26,011 nucleotides of DNA from an uncultured Clostridia bacterium (GTDB lineage Bacteria; Bacillota; Clostridia; Christensenellales; CAG-138). Position 1 is the first letter of the stretch; each line of letters opens with the position of its first letter. Positions 14,954-23,415 of the stretch are shown here, piece by piece. The translations under genes and the position numbers were made by a program. The notes under the pieces are model-generated. The model was not told where the DNA came from. It did not search any database and saw only the letters and a program-made list of their open reading frames with translations. The DNA lies in the NCBI GenBank assembly GCA_937915925.1, contig CALGGM010000091.1, positions 1 to 26,011 of the forward strand, written 5' to 3'.

Positions 14954-15985
14954 TTATTTGCAGAACCGGAAGATCAGAAGCGCACAGGCGCTTGCGATCG
15001 CGGTCACAATACTGTACATGGATACGATGCGCGATTCCGGCGCGCCGCCCAGCTCAAAGTGGTGGTGCAGCGGCGCCATGCGGAAGATGCGCTTATGCCG
15101 GAGCTTGTAGGACCCGACCTGCAGGATCACCGACACCGACGAGGCGACGTACATGATCCCCATCAGCGGCAGCAGCAGCGACGTGCGCGTCAAAAGCGCC
15201 ATCGCGGAGACCGCCCCACCCAGAGAGAACGCGCCGAGATCCCCCATGAATACCTTCGCGGGGTAGGCGTTGTGGATCAAGAATCCCAGACACGCGCCCG
15301 CCGTTGCGCACGCGAACACCGCCATGCCCGAAAGATTGCTGAGCATGCCCGACACGGCGACCGCCTGCTCGGGCGCGAGCGCCGCCGACGGATAGGTCGT
15401 GATAAACAACACGACCAGTAAACCCATCGCAAGCGCGTACACCGCGGTTACGGAGCTGCATAGCCCGTCCAGTCCGTCGATCAGATTGACGGAATTGACC
15501 GTCGCAACGATGACGAACATCGCATACGGAATGAAGAAGATCCCGAGGTCCGCTTGATCGAGCCACACCGTGCTGCCCACCGCCGGGTGAAAGTACAGCG
15601 CGATCGCGAACCCGAGCGCAAGCACGAACTGCGCCGCGATCTTCTGCCACGCCATCAGTCCCATCGACCGCTTCTTCGCGATCTTGAGAAAATCATCCAA
15701 AAATCCCACGAGCCCGAACAGCACCGTAAAGAGCAGCGCCCAGACCGCAAGCGTATAATCCTTGTTCGAAAAGATCAACGTCGCCGCAACGACCGCAAAC
15801 AGGATCATCACGCCGCCCATCGTGGGCGTGTCCTGCTTTTGTAGATGCGTTTTCGGTCCGTCGTCTCGCACGTTTTGTCCAAAGTGGAGCCGCCGTAAGA
15901 GCGGGATCACGACCGGACCGAGCAGCGCCGCTATGCCGAACGCAACGATCAGCGCAAGCAGGGAATTGACAGTCACGCCGTTCAT
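14954..15985 (-). CDS. mraY: Phospho-N-acetylmuramoyl-pentapeptide-transferase
   Basis: The 343-residue integral membrane enzyme (about ten helices) transfers phospho-MurNAc-pentapeptide to undecaprenyl phosphate, making lipid I. Family motifs are all present: KTHLQKQDTPTMGG near the N-terminus, FLDDFLKI with the Asp pair, NSVNLIDGLDGL, KVFMGDLGAFSLGG and the MAPLHHHFE loop. The ATG follows the murE TAA with no gap (TAAATG), so the ribosome binding site lies inside murE. In many Firmicutes murF sits exactly here, between murE and mraY; it is absent. Confidence 0.97.
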   Translation of the reverse strand: MNGVTVNSLLALIVAFGIAALLGPVVIPLLRRLHFGQNVRDDGPKTHLQKQDTPTMGGVMILFAVVAATLIFSNKDYTLAVWALLFTVLFGLVGFLDDFLKIAKKRSMGLMAWQKIAAQFVLALGFAIALYFHPAVGSTVWLDQADLGIFFIPYAMFVIVATVNSVNLIDGLDGLCSSVTAVYALAMGLLVVLFITTYPSAALAPEQAVAVSGMLSNLSGMAVFACATAGACLGFLIHNAYPAKVFMGDLGAFSLGGAVSAMALLTRTSLLLPLMGIMYVASSVSVILQVGSYKLRHKRIFRMAPLHHHFELGGAPESRIVSMYSIVTAIASACALLIFRFCK

Positions 15986-17422
15986 TTACTCGCCCTTCAA
16001 CAGCTCTTCCACGATCTCACGGTCGTCGAAATGATGCTTCACGCCGTTGATCTCCTGGTAATTCTCGTGTCCCTTGCCTGCGATCACAAGGATGTCGTCC
16101 GGTTCGAGGATCGACAGCGCGTACGCGATCGCCTCCCGCCGGTTGATGATCGAGACGAACGGCGTGCCGCTCTTCTGCACGCCCATCTCGACGGCGCGCA
16201 CGATGTCCTCGGGGTTCTCGGTGCGCGGGTTATCGCTCGTCACCACGACGAAATCCGAATGCCGCCCGCCGATCTCGCCCATCAGCGGACGCTTCGTGCG
16301 GTCGCGATCGCCACCGCAGCCGAACAAGCTCACGACGCGTCCCTTTGCAAACTCATGAACCGAGGTCAAAACGTTTTGCAGCGCGTCGGGCGTATGCGCG
16401 TAATCGACGTAAACCGAGAACGGACGCCCGTTCGTGTCCACCGACTGGAGCCGTCCCGAAACGCCGGACAGAGCTTCGAGCCCCTTTAAGATGTCGGCAA
16501 AGGAAATGCCGATCGCCTGCGTCATCGCCGCCGCACCCATGGCGTTGTACACGGAGAACAGTCCGGAAATGTGCATGCGCACGGGGCCCTCGCCGTTCGG
16601 CGTTCTCAGATGGAAGCGAACGCCGTCGGTGCGGATGTCGATGTTCAGCGCGGTGTAGTCCGCGCGGTGCTGAATGCCCATCGTCTTGATCGGCAGGGTA
16701 AGCCCGTCCATCATGCGCTCCGCATAGGCGTCGTCGATGTTGAAGATCCCAAGCTCGCTCTGTGTAAACAGCAGTTTTTTCGCTTCGAGATAGTGATCGA
16801 ATGTCTTGTGATAATCGAGATGGTCCTGCGTGAGATTCGTAAAGAGCCCCACCCGGAAGCGGATGCCGGACACGCGATCCTGTACCAGCGCGTGGCTCGA
16901 TACCTCCATGATCACGACGTCGACGTCCTCGTCCGCCATGCGGCGAAGGAGCGCGAAGAGGTCCGCCGATTCCGGCGTGGTGCGTCCGGTTTCGAGCACG
17001 GTGTCGCCGATCATGTTGCGGATCGTGCCGATGAGCCCCACCTTGAGCCCCGCCGCCTCCGCAATGGACTTCACCATATAAGTCGTGCTCGTCTTGCCGT
17101 TCGTGCCGGTCACGCCGAGCATCGTCATCTCGCGCTCGGGATGTCCGTAGAACGCGGCGGCGGCGTGCGCCATCGCGACGCGTCCGTTCTTCGTCACGAT
17201 CTGCGGCACGTCAATGGGCAGCAGCCGCTCGACCAGCAGCGCCTTTGCGCCCTTTTCGACCGCCTGCGCCGCAAAGTTATGCCCGTCGGACACCAGCCCC
17301 TGCATACAGCAGAACAGGCTTCCGTCCCTGACCTTTCTGGAATCGTACTCGACCGAGGTGATCTCGGCGTCGCCGCCCGTGACCGTCAGTCCGAGGTCCG
17401 CGGCAATGGTTGATAACAGCAT
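15986..17422 (-). CDS. murE: UDP-N-acetylmuramoyl-tripeptide synthetase, meso-diaminopimelate type
   Basis: The 478-residue cytoplasmic Mur ligase adds the third stem-peptide residue. GVTGTNGKTSTTYM (103-116) is the ATP loop, TTPESADLF (148-156) binds substrate, EVSSHALVQDRV (173-184) and LTQDHLDYH are conserved, and DYAHTPDALQ (340-349) and GCGGDRDRTKRP lie in the later domains. DNPR at 397-400 is the motif of meso-diaminopimelate-adding enzymes, so the wall is probably mDAP type. I chose ATG 17422, with AGGGGGT directly upstream. An ATG at 17440 overlapping the upstream stop lacks a ribosome binding site. Confidence 0.95.
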   Translation of the reverse strand: MLLSTIAADLGLTVTGGDAEITSVEYDSRKVRDGSLFCCMQGLVSDGHNFAAQAVEKGAKALLVERLLPIDVPQIVTKNGRVAMAHAAAAFYGHPEREMTMLGVTGTNGKTSTTYMVKSIAEAAGLKVGLIGTIRNMIGDTVLETGRTTPESADLFALLRRMADEDVDVVIMEVSSHALVQDRVSGIRFRVGLFTNLTQDHLDYHKTFDHYLEAKKLLFTQSELGIFNIDDAYAERMMDGLTLPIKTMGIQHRADYTALNIDIRTDGVRFHLRTPNGEGPVRMHISGLFSVYNAMGAAAMTQAIGISFADILKGLEALSGVSGRLQSVDTNGRPFSVYVDYAHTPDALQNVLTSVHEFAKGRVVSLFGCGGDRDRTKRPLMGEIGGRHSDFVVVTSDNPRTENPEDIVRAVEMGVQKSGTPFVSIINRREAIAYALSILEPDDILVIAGKGHENYQEINGVKHHFDDREIVEELLKGE

Positions 17423-17436
17423 GTTTACCCCCTGCG

Positions 17437-19692
17437 TCATTCGGTGGAATTGTTGTATTGGAACTGGACGTGTACGACCGTGCCGACCGGCACCTTGAAC
17501 CCTTCCGTGATGTCCTGATAGGACACGGTTCCCGCGCACTGATGCGTGTCGTAGTCCATGATGAGTCCCGCTTTTTTCAGCGCGTCGAGCGCGTCGATGC
17601 GGTCCTTCCCGATCAAATCCGGCACTTCGACCATCTCGGTCTCCTCGCCGAGCTCGGAGAAGAACGTGTAGCCGGTGGAGTACAGCATGACGGGGCTTCC
17701 GCGCACGACCTGCGTGTTTGCCGCCGGTGCCTGATTCGATACCGTCGAATCGAGCTCCGTCTCAAGATATACCGACGTAAGCCCGGCGTTTCTTAAGACC
17801 TCGTTTGCCTGTGAGACCGTGAGGCCCCGAAGATCCGGAACCGTCGCGATCGAACTTTCCTTGTCCGGCGCGATGCCCGCATAGGACAGCGCCGCGGAAA
17901 GCACCTGCTGTACGAACGGCGCGGCGACCGTGCTGCCGTACACCTGCGGGACCTGCGGCTCGTCGACCACGATCAGGCAGACGAACTGCGGATCGTCGAC
18001 CGGCGCGAACCCGATAAACGACGCGATCAGCTTGCTGGACGAAACGCTTCCGTCATCCTCATACTTCTGCGACGTACCCGTTTTGCCGCCGACCGAATAG
18101 CCGGGAACCTGCGCGTTCTTGCCGCTGCCGTTTTCCACAACCCCGCGTAAAAGACTTCGGATCGTTGCGGACGTGCCGGGCGAGATCACGCGGCGCACGA
18201 CGGTGCGCTCGTTTTTCAGAAGCGTGTTGCCGTCCTTATCGACGATCTCGGACACGATGTAGGGCTTCAAGAGCTCGCCGCCGTTGATGCTTGCGCAAAA
18301 CGCCATCGTCAGCTGCATGCCCGTGCAGCTGATGCTCTGTCCGAACCCGATGCGTGCAAGGTCCGCGTCGCGGATGTACTTCTTGTGCGTGACCGTTCCG
18401 CTCGTTTCGCCCATGACGCCCGAGCCCGTGGGCTCGTCAAAGCCGAACTTATAGATGTAGTCGTAAAACTGATCGACGCCCATCTTCAGCGCCATTGACA
18501 TAAACGCCGGATTGCAGCTGTTTTCGACCGTCTCGGCAAGCGTTTCCTCGCCGTGTCCCGCGCTTCTCCAGCACTTGATGCGATCGCCCTTGACGAGCAG
18601 CGACCCGCTGCAGCGGAACCGCGTCGCCGTCGTGACCGCGCCGGATTCGAGCGCGGACGCGAGCGTCACGACCTTGAACGTCGAACCGGGCTCGTAGGTG
18701 TCGGTGACGATGCGGTTTTTCGAGAGTTCCAGCAGCGTCTTTGCGTCGCTTCTCGGCGGGTTCGACGAATCGAACGTCGGGTAGGTGCCGATCGCGAGGA
18801 TCTCGCCGGTCGTGGGCACGATCAGAATCCCCTGCGCCGATTTCGCGTTGTTGATCAGGCACGCTTCCTGCAGCGCGTTTTCGAGAATGCCCTGATAGCC
18901 CGTGTCCACCGTCAGCACGACGTCCGCGCCGGGGATGGATTCGATGTACTCCTCCTCGCCGCCGGGGACCGGGTTGTTGTCGCGGTCGGTGTCCGCCTTC
19001 TGATAGCCGTCCTCGCCCGCGAGATACTTGTTGTAGGTCAGCTCCACGCCGGTCTGTCCGTCGCCGTCGATGTTCGTAAAGCCGATCAGCTGCGCGTAGT
19101 AGCCCGATTCCGGATAGTCGCGCTTGACGTCAGAATAATAACTCACGCCGCTGCCGAGCTGCATGGAGTTGAGCTTAGAAATGACTTCCTTATCGACTTG
19201 GTCCTTCAGCTTGACCTGCGACAGCAGCACGCGCTCGGCGTTCGGATCGTTCGGGTCCGCCGTCAGGTCCTTCAATCGGCGCTTGGTGATCTTGGCGTAG
19301 ACCGTGTCGTAATCCATTTCGAGGTAGGTCGAAAGGATGTACGCGATGCGCTCGCGGTCGGACACCTGAATGTTCTGCGGATTTACGCAGACCTGATATG
19401 TCGTGTACGACGAAGCGAGCACCGTGCCGTTGCGGTCGAGGATGCGCCCGCGCTCCGCCTTTAAGGAGGTCACGCGCGTCCACTGACGCATCGCCTTTTC
19501 CGTCCAATCCTTGCCGTTCAAAATCGATACGTCAAACAGCTTTCCGATGATCAGCAAAAATGCCACACCGGAAACCAGCATTGCAAACAGTAATTTTCTT
19601 TTCGCCGGTGCGATCCGCGCCCCGCCGCGCGCCGAACGCTGCGCCGCGCGCTTTGCGGATCTCTGCCGACTGCGTAAATCTGTATTCTTCAT
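17437..19692 (-). CDS. ftsI: Class B penicillin-binding protein with two PASTA domains (FtsI/PBP2B/SpoVD type)
   Basis: The 751-residue bitopic membrane protein cross-links septal peptidoglycan. A basic cytoplasmic N-terminus (1-32) precedes one membrane segment (33-54). The dimerisation (pedestal) domain follows, including the AERGRILDRNGTVLA motif (79-93). The transpeptidase domain carries STFK (catalytic Ser337, Lys340), SCN (392-394) and KTG (537-539). Two PASTA domains lie at about 615-675 and 685-746. Two PASTA repeats fit PBP2B/PBP2x; SpoVD of Bacillus usually has one, but Clostridial members are often named SpoVD. Its ATG overlaps the ftsL stop as ATGA. It probably pairs with FtsW in the same operon. 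Confidence 0.93.
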   Translation of the reverse strand: MKNTDLRSRQRSAKRAAQRSARGGARIAPAKRKLLFAMLVSGVAFLLIIGKLFDVSILNGKDWTEKAMRQWTRVTSLKAERGRILDRNGTVLASSYTTYQVCVNPQNIQVSDRERIAYILSTYLEMDYDTVYAKITKRRLKDLTADPNDPNAERVLLSQVKLKDQVDKEVISKLNSMQLGSGVSYYSDVKRDYPESGYYAQLIGFTNIDGDGQTGVELTYNKYLAGEDGYQKADTDRDNNPVPGGEEEYIESIPGADVVLTVDTGYQGILENALQEACLINNAKSAQGILIVPTTGEILAIGTYPTFDSSNPPRSDAKTLLELSKNRIVTDTYEPGSTFKVVTLASALESGAVTTATRFRCSGSLLVKGDRIKCWRSAGHGEETLAETVENSCNPAFMSMALKMGVDQFYDYIYKFGFDEPTGSGVMGETSGTVTHKKYIRDADLARIGFGQSISCTGMQLTMAFCASINGGELLKPYIVSEIVDKDGNTLLKNERTVVRRVISPGTSATIRSLLRGVVENGSGKNAQVPGYSVGGKTGTSQKYEDDGSVSSSKLIASFIGFAPVDDPQFVCLIVVDEPQVPQVYGSTVAAPFVQQVLSAALSYAGIAPDKESSIATVPDLRGLTVSQANEVLRNAGLTSVYLETELDSTVSNQAPAANTQVVRGSPVMLYSTGYTFFSELGEETEMVEVPDLIGKDRIDALDALKKAGLIMDYDTHQCAGTVSYQDITEGFKVPVGTVVHVQFQYNNSTE

Positions 19693-20222
19693 GGTTCTTC
19701 TCCGTCCGGTCCGCCGGTTTCCGTCTCCGGCGCAGGCGTCGGGGTGGCGGGCTCGGGCGTGTTCGTCGACGGCGCGACGTCCGACGGGACCGTGCCGCTG
19801 CCTTTGTACCAGTTCATCGTCATGCCGAGCCTTCGGCAGACCTCGTTGATGGTGGCAAAGTCGTTCATCGAGCTTTGCGATTTTCTGAGCTGCGAAATCT
19901 GCTCGTTCAACGAGTCGATCTCCTTATTGACCGATGCGGTATCGCTGACGATCTTCGCATAGTCCGCCGCGCCGAACAGCGCGATCAGCGCCGTCGCCGC
20001 GATCACGAACACGGAGAGCAGGATCAGGATCTTGCTCACCGACGTAAGCCGTACCTCGGTGCGGACGCTGCGATTTTTCGGCGTCTCCCGCGACGGCTGA
20101 GGACGGATCGGCATCGACGCGTCCTCTAAAACAGGCGTGGGCTTGCCGGTCTTGGTCGGCGAATAGATCCGTGTTTTTGCGTTGCCGCCGATCCTCGGAT
20201 CTTCATCGAACTGAACGTCCAT
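19689..20222 (-). CDS. ftsL: Cell division protein FtsL-like
   Basis: The 177-residue bitopic protein has a cytoplasmic N-terminus of about 62 residues, one membrane segment (63-84), and an extracytoplasmic coiled coil (about 90-118, VNKEIDSLNEQISQLRKS). That is followed by the INEVCRRLGM turn typical of FtsL/DivIC and a Pro/Thr/Glu tail (143-177). FtsL sequences diverge widely, so the call rests on architecture and position between rsmH and the transpeptidase gene. AAAGGAGA precedes the ATG. The acidic PT-rich tail is unusual for FtsL and resembles the tail of FtsQ in the same operon. Confidence 0.85.
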   Translation of the reverse strand: MDVQFDEDPRIGGNAKTRIYSPTKTGKPTPVLEDASMPIRPQPSRETPKNRSVRTEVRLTSVSKILILLSVFVIAATALIALFGAADYAKIVSDTASVNKEIDSLNEQISQLRKSQSSMNDFATINEVCRRLGMTMNWYKGSGTVPSDVAPSTNTPEPATPTPAPETETGGPDGEEP

Positions 20223-20290
20223 GCCGCATCTCCTTTCCGAATAATATCGAATTGCAGAAAGTCCTTAAAAGGGACCCCCTCATCTCTTCA

Positions 20291-21253
20291 TCAATATGAT
20301 CCCGCATCGGAATCCATGCGTACGATCGCGCGAAGCTTTGCGCTCGTCGCACGCGAGTTCTCCTTCTGTTCCTCCTCCGACGCAACCAGCGGATGCCGCG
20401 TCAGAACCTTCGCCGTGGGCTTACGCCCGCAGATGCACACCGGCGCCGATTTCGGGCAGGTGCACGGGTTCTCGAAGGTCCGGAACGCGTTTTTCACGAT
20501 CCGATCCTCCAGCGAATGGAACGTCAGAACAGCAAGCCTGCCGCCCGGATTCAATAGATCGTGGGCGGACACGATCGCGTCGTTTAGCCCATCCAGCTCG
20601 CCGTTGACCGCAATGCGGATCGCCTGAAAGCACCGCCGCGCCGGATGCTGCGGCTCGTTGCGGAACTTCGCGGGGATCGCACCCTTGATGAGCTCGGCAA
20701 GCTCCGTCGTGGTTTCGATCGGCGCTTCCCTTCTGCGCTCCGCGATGCGCCGCGCAATGCGCGCAGAGAACTTCTCCTCGCCGTACTCGTAAAAGATGCG
20801 CATCAGCTCCTGCTCGCTCCACTCGTTCACGACGGTCCGTGCCGAAAGCGGCGCGCTCTGATCCATGCGCATATCCAAAGGCGCCTCCGCCTTATAAGAA
20901 AATCCCCTTTCCGCCGCGTCCAGCTGATGCGACGATACGCCGAGATCCAGTAAGATCCCGTCGACCCGCGTGATCCCGCGGTTCAGAAGCAGCGCCTTCA
21001 TGTCGAAAAAGTTTCCCTTGATCGCCGTAAAGCGATCGCCGAACTTTGAAAGCCTTGCGCCTGCCGCACGCAATGCGTCGTCGTCGCGATCGATGCCGAA
21101 AAGCCTCCCGCTTTCGGGCATTGCGGATAAAACCGCCTCCGCGTGACCGCCGCCGCCGAGCGTGCCGTCGACAAAGATCCCGCCTCTTTGCGGCTCCAAC
21201 AGCGCCAAAACCTCCGTCACCATAATCGGTACGTGATGAAATCCGGTTTCCAT
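20291..21253 (-). CDS. rsmH: 16S rRNA (cytosine(1402)-N(4))-methyltransferase
   Basis: The 320-residue cytoplasmic SAM-dependent enzyme (formerly MraW) methylates C1402 in the ribosomal decoding centre. HHVPIMVTEVLALL at the N-terminus, FVDGTLGGGGHAEAVL (SAM loop), ILLDLGVSSHQLD, PLDMRMDQ and LTFHSLEDRIVK are diagnostic. I chose ATG 21253, which has AAAGGAG just upstream; the frame stays open further but beyond the promoter. It is the first gene of the dcw operon. mraZ, often in front of it, is not present. Confidence 0.97.
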   Translation of the reverse strand: METGFHHVPIMVTEVLALLEPQRGGIFVDGTLGGGGHAEAVLSAMPESGRLFGIDRDDDALRAAGARLSKFGDRFTAIKGNFFDMKALLLNRGITRVDGILLDLGVSSHQLDAAERGFSYKAEAPLDMRMDQSAPLSARTVVNEWSEQELMRIFYEYGEEKFSARIARRIAERRREAPIETTTELAELIKGAIPAKFRNEPQHPARRCFQAIRIAVNGELDGLNDAIVSAHDLLNPGGRLAVLTFHSLEDRIVKNAFRTFENPCTCPKSAPVCICGRKPTAKVLTRHPLVASEEEQKENSRATSAKLRAIVRMDSDAGSY

Positions 21254-21304
21254 AGACGCTCCTTTCTCCGCAACGGTAGACTTCCACATATATATACAGC
21301 ATAG

Positions 21305-21333
21305 ATTATACACCAAACGACCGCGCTTGTCAC
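21305..21333 (-). promoter_or_regulatory. Main promoter of the dcw operon
   Basis: On the minus strand, GTGACA (21328-21333), a 17-base spacer and a perfect TATAAT (21305-21310) lie 51 bases before the rsmH start. No MraZ-type direct repeats (TGGGA) were seen nearby, in keeping with the missing mraZ gene. Confidence 0.85.
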
Positions 21334-21426
21334 CCTTAAATTGCGTCCGGAAAGCAAAATTTCTATGAAATATGAATAAACCGTAAAACCGAAGGCAAAA
21401 ATGCGCAAAAGCACAATATCTTGTGG

Positions 21427-21432
21427 TATAAT
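21427..21432 (+). promoter_or_regulatory. Extended -10 promoter element of gyrB-gyrA
   Basis: TATAAT preceded by TGG forms an extended -10 box 27 bases upstream of the gyrB ATG. No good -35 hexamer is visible at 16-18 bases. The promoter is back to back with the dcw promoter across about 100 bases. Confidence 0.65.
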
Positions 21433-21459
21433 AGGAAGAATCCACCATCGGAGGTACTT

Positions 21460-23412
21460 ATGGAAGAATATTCCGTCAAAAATATTACGGTCATGGAAGG
21501 GCTGGACGCGGTCAGAATGCGTCCTGGCATGTATATCGGCTCGACGGGTCTGCCGGGTCTGCACCACCTGCTTTGGGAGATCGTGGACAACGCGATCGAC
21601 GAGGCGGCAAACGGCTACGCGGACGAGATCACCGTGACGCTGCACCGCGATCATTCGGTCACCGTCACCGACAACGGCAGAGGCATCCCCACCGGCATCC
21701 ACGAAAAGCTCGGCGTTTCCGGCGTCGAGGTCGTGTTCACGCAGCTGCACGCAGGCGGCAAGTTCGGCAACACTGCGTACTCGTTCTCCGGCGGCTTGCA
21801 CGGCGTCGGCGCATCGGTCGTGAACGCGCTGTCGCGCTGGCTCACGGTCGAAGTCTATCACGAGAACCGCGCCTACAAGATGGAGTTCGAAAGCGTCGAA
21901 AACGAAGAGGGCAAGATCGTTTCGGGCAAGCCGAAGTACCCGCTCACCGAGACCGGCAGGACCCGCAAGCAGGGCACGGTCGTGACGTTTTTGCCGGACG
22001 ATCGCGTGTTCGAAACGATCGACATGCAGTATTCGGTCGTGATGAAGCGGCTTCGCGAGCTTGCGTATCTGAACCGCGGCGTGAAGCTGGTCCTCGACGA
22101 TCAGCGCGAAAAGCAGAAGCACGCCGAGTTTAAATATGACGGCGGTCTGTCCGATTTCGTCCGCTACATTCAGGAGGACAAGAACGCGCTCTACGATCCG
22201 CCGATCCATCTCATCGGCGAATCGAACGGCATCGTGGTGGAAGCCGCGATCCTGCACAACGACGAGTACGCCGAGACGATCGCGTCGTACGTCAACAACA
22301 TCCCCACCACCGAGGGCGGCACGCACGAGACCGGCTTCAAGGCGGCGATCACGAAGATCTTCAACGACTACTGCCGTAAGAACAATATCCTAAAGGACAA
22401 GGACCCGTCACTCGCGGGCGAGGACTTCCGCGAGGGCATGACGGCGGTGCTGTCGCTGAAAATGCGCAGCGTCCAGTTCGAGGGGCAGACGAAGACGAAG
22501 CTCGGCAACACCGAGGCGCGTCCGGCGGTCGAAGCCGTTCTGAACGCGACGCTCGTGCCGTGGCTTGAAAACCTCAAGAACGCGAACACCGCAAACCTGA
22601 TCGCCGAAAAGGCGGTGAAAGCCGCAAAGGCGAGAAGCGCGGCGCGCAAGGCAAAGGAGAACGCGCGCGAAAAGAGCAAGCTCGAAAACGCCCCGCTCGT
22701 GGGAAAGCTATCCAGCTGCACCGGACGCGATTATTCTTTGAACGAGCTGTTCATTGTGGAGGGCGACTCCGCAGGCGGCAGCGCAAAGCAGGGACGCGAC
22801 AGAAGATTTCAGGCGATCTTGCCGCTTCGCGGAAAGCCGCTGAACGTCGAAAAGAAGCGCCTTGAACAGGTGCTGCAGAACGACGAGTTCCGCTCGATCA
22901 TCACGGCGCTCGGCACGGGCATCGGCGACGACTTCGACATCTCGTCCCTGAAATACAACAAGATCATCATCCTTGCCGATGCGGACCAGGACGGCGCGCA
23001 CATCCGCGCGATCCTTCTGACGTTCTTCTACCGCTACATGCGTCCGCTCATCACCGAGGGGCATGTGTACATCGGCATGGCGCCGCTCTACCGCGTGCAG
23101 AAGACGAATCAACCGCCGGTGTACTGCTACGACGATCCGGCATTGAAAGCCGCGATGCGCAGCATTTCCGGCAAGAACTACACGCTGCAGCGCTATAAGG
23201 GGCTCGGCGAAATGAACCCCGAACAGCTTTGGGAAACCACGATGAACCCCGAGCGCAGGCGGCTCACGCGCGTCACGATCGAGGACGCCGCGGAGGTCGA
23301 GCACCTCGTCACCGTTCTGATGGGCGACAAGGTGCAGTCGCGCAAGGAGTACATCTTCGAGTACGCGGACTTCAACCGTTCGAACTCGACGTTCGAGAAG
23401 ATCAAGGAGTAA
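21460..23412 (+). CDS. gyrB: Type IIA DNA topoisomerase subunit B (GyrB/ParE family)
   Basis: The 650-residue ATPase subunit powers DNA strand passage together with subunit A. The GHKL ATPase domain has EIVDNAIDEAANG (40-52), VTDNGRGIP (69-77) and GGLHGVGASVVNALS (111-125). The TOPRIM domain has EGDSAGGSAKQGRDRRFQAI (434-453) and the metal-binding DADQD (507-511). YKGLGEMNPEQLWETTM closes the core. I chose ATG 21460 because GGAGGT lies just upstream and MEEYSVKNITVMEGLDAVR matches family N-termini. The core LRGKPLNVEKKR lies between classic GyrB (LKGKILNVEKA) and Firmicute ParE (LRGKVINTEKA), and neither dnaA nor recF is adjacent. A second, ParE-like paralogue is therefore possible. Confidence 0.85.
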   Translation: MEEYSVKNITVMEGLDAVRMRPGMYIGSTGLPGLHHLLWEIVDNAIDEAANGYADEITVTLHRDHSVTVTDNGRGIPTGIHEKLGVSGVEVVFTQLHAGGKFGNTAYSFSGGLHGVGASVVNALSRWLTVEVYHENRAYKMEFESVENEEGKIVSGKPKYPLTETGRTRKQGTVVTFLPDDRVFETIDMQYSVVMKRLRELAYLNRGVKLVLDDQREKQKHAEFKYDGGLSDFVRYIQEDKNALYDPPIHLIGESNGIVVEAAILHNDEYAETIASYVNNIPTTEGGTHETGFKAAITKIFNDYCRKNNILKDKDPSLAGEDFREGMTAVLSLKMRSVQFEGQTKTKLGNTEARPAVEAVLNATLVPWLENLKNANTANLIAEKAVKAAKARSAARKAKENAREKSKLENAPLVGKLSSCTGRDYSLNELFIVEGDSAGGSAKQGRDRRFQAILPLRGKPLNVEKKRLEQVLQNDEFRSIITALGTGIGDDFDISSLKYNKIIILADADQDGAHIRAILLTFFYRYMRPLITEGHVYIGMAPLYRVQKTNQPPVYCYDDPALKAAMRSISGKNYTLQRYKGLGEMNPEQLWETTMNPERRRLTRVTIEDAAEVEHLVTVLMGDKVQSRKEYIFEYADFNRSNSTFEKIKE

Positions 23413-23415
23413 GCC

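Noticed and set aside
13130..15421. Very long plus-strand open frame (763 codons) across ftsW, murD and mraY
   Set aside because: It runs antisense to three clear essential genes. The product is rich in Arg/His/Asp with no domain and no ribosome binding site. It is a codon-bias shadow.
21361..21420. MraZ-binding repeats or an mraZ gene before rsmH
   Set aside because: No TGGGA-type direct repeats and no open frame of suitable length were found between the two divergent promoters.
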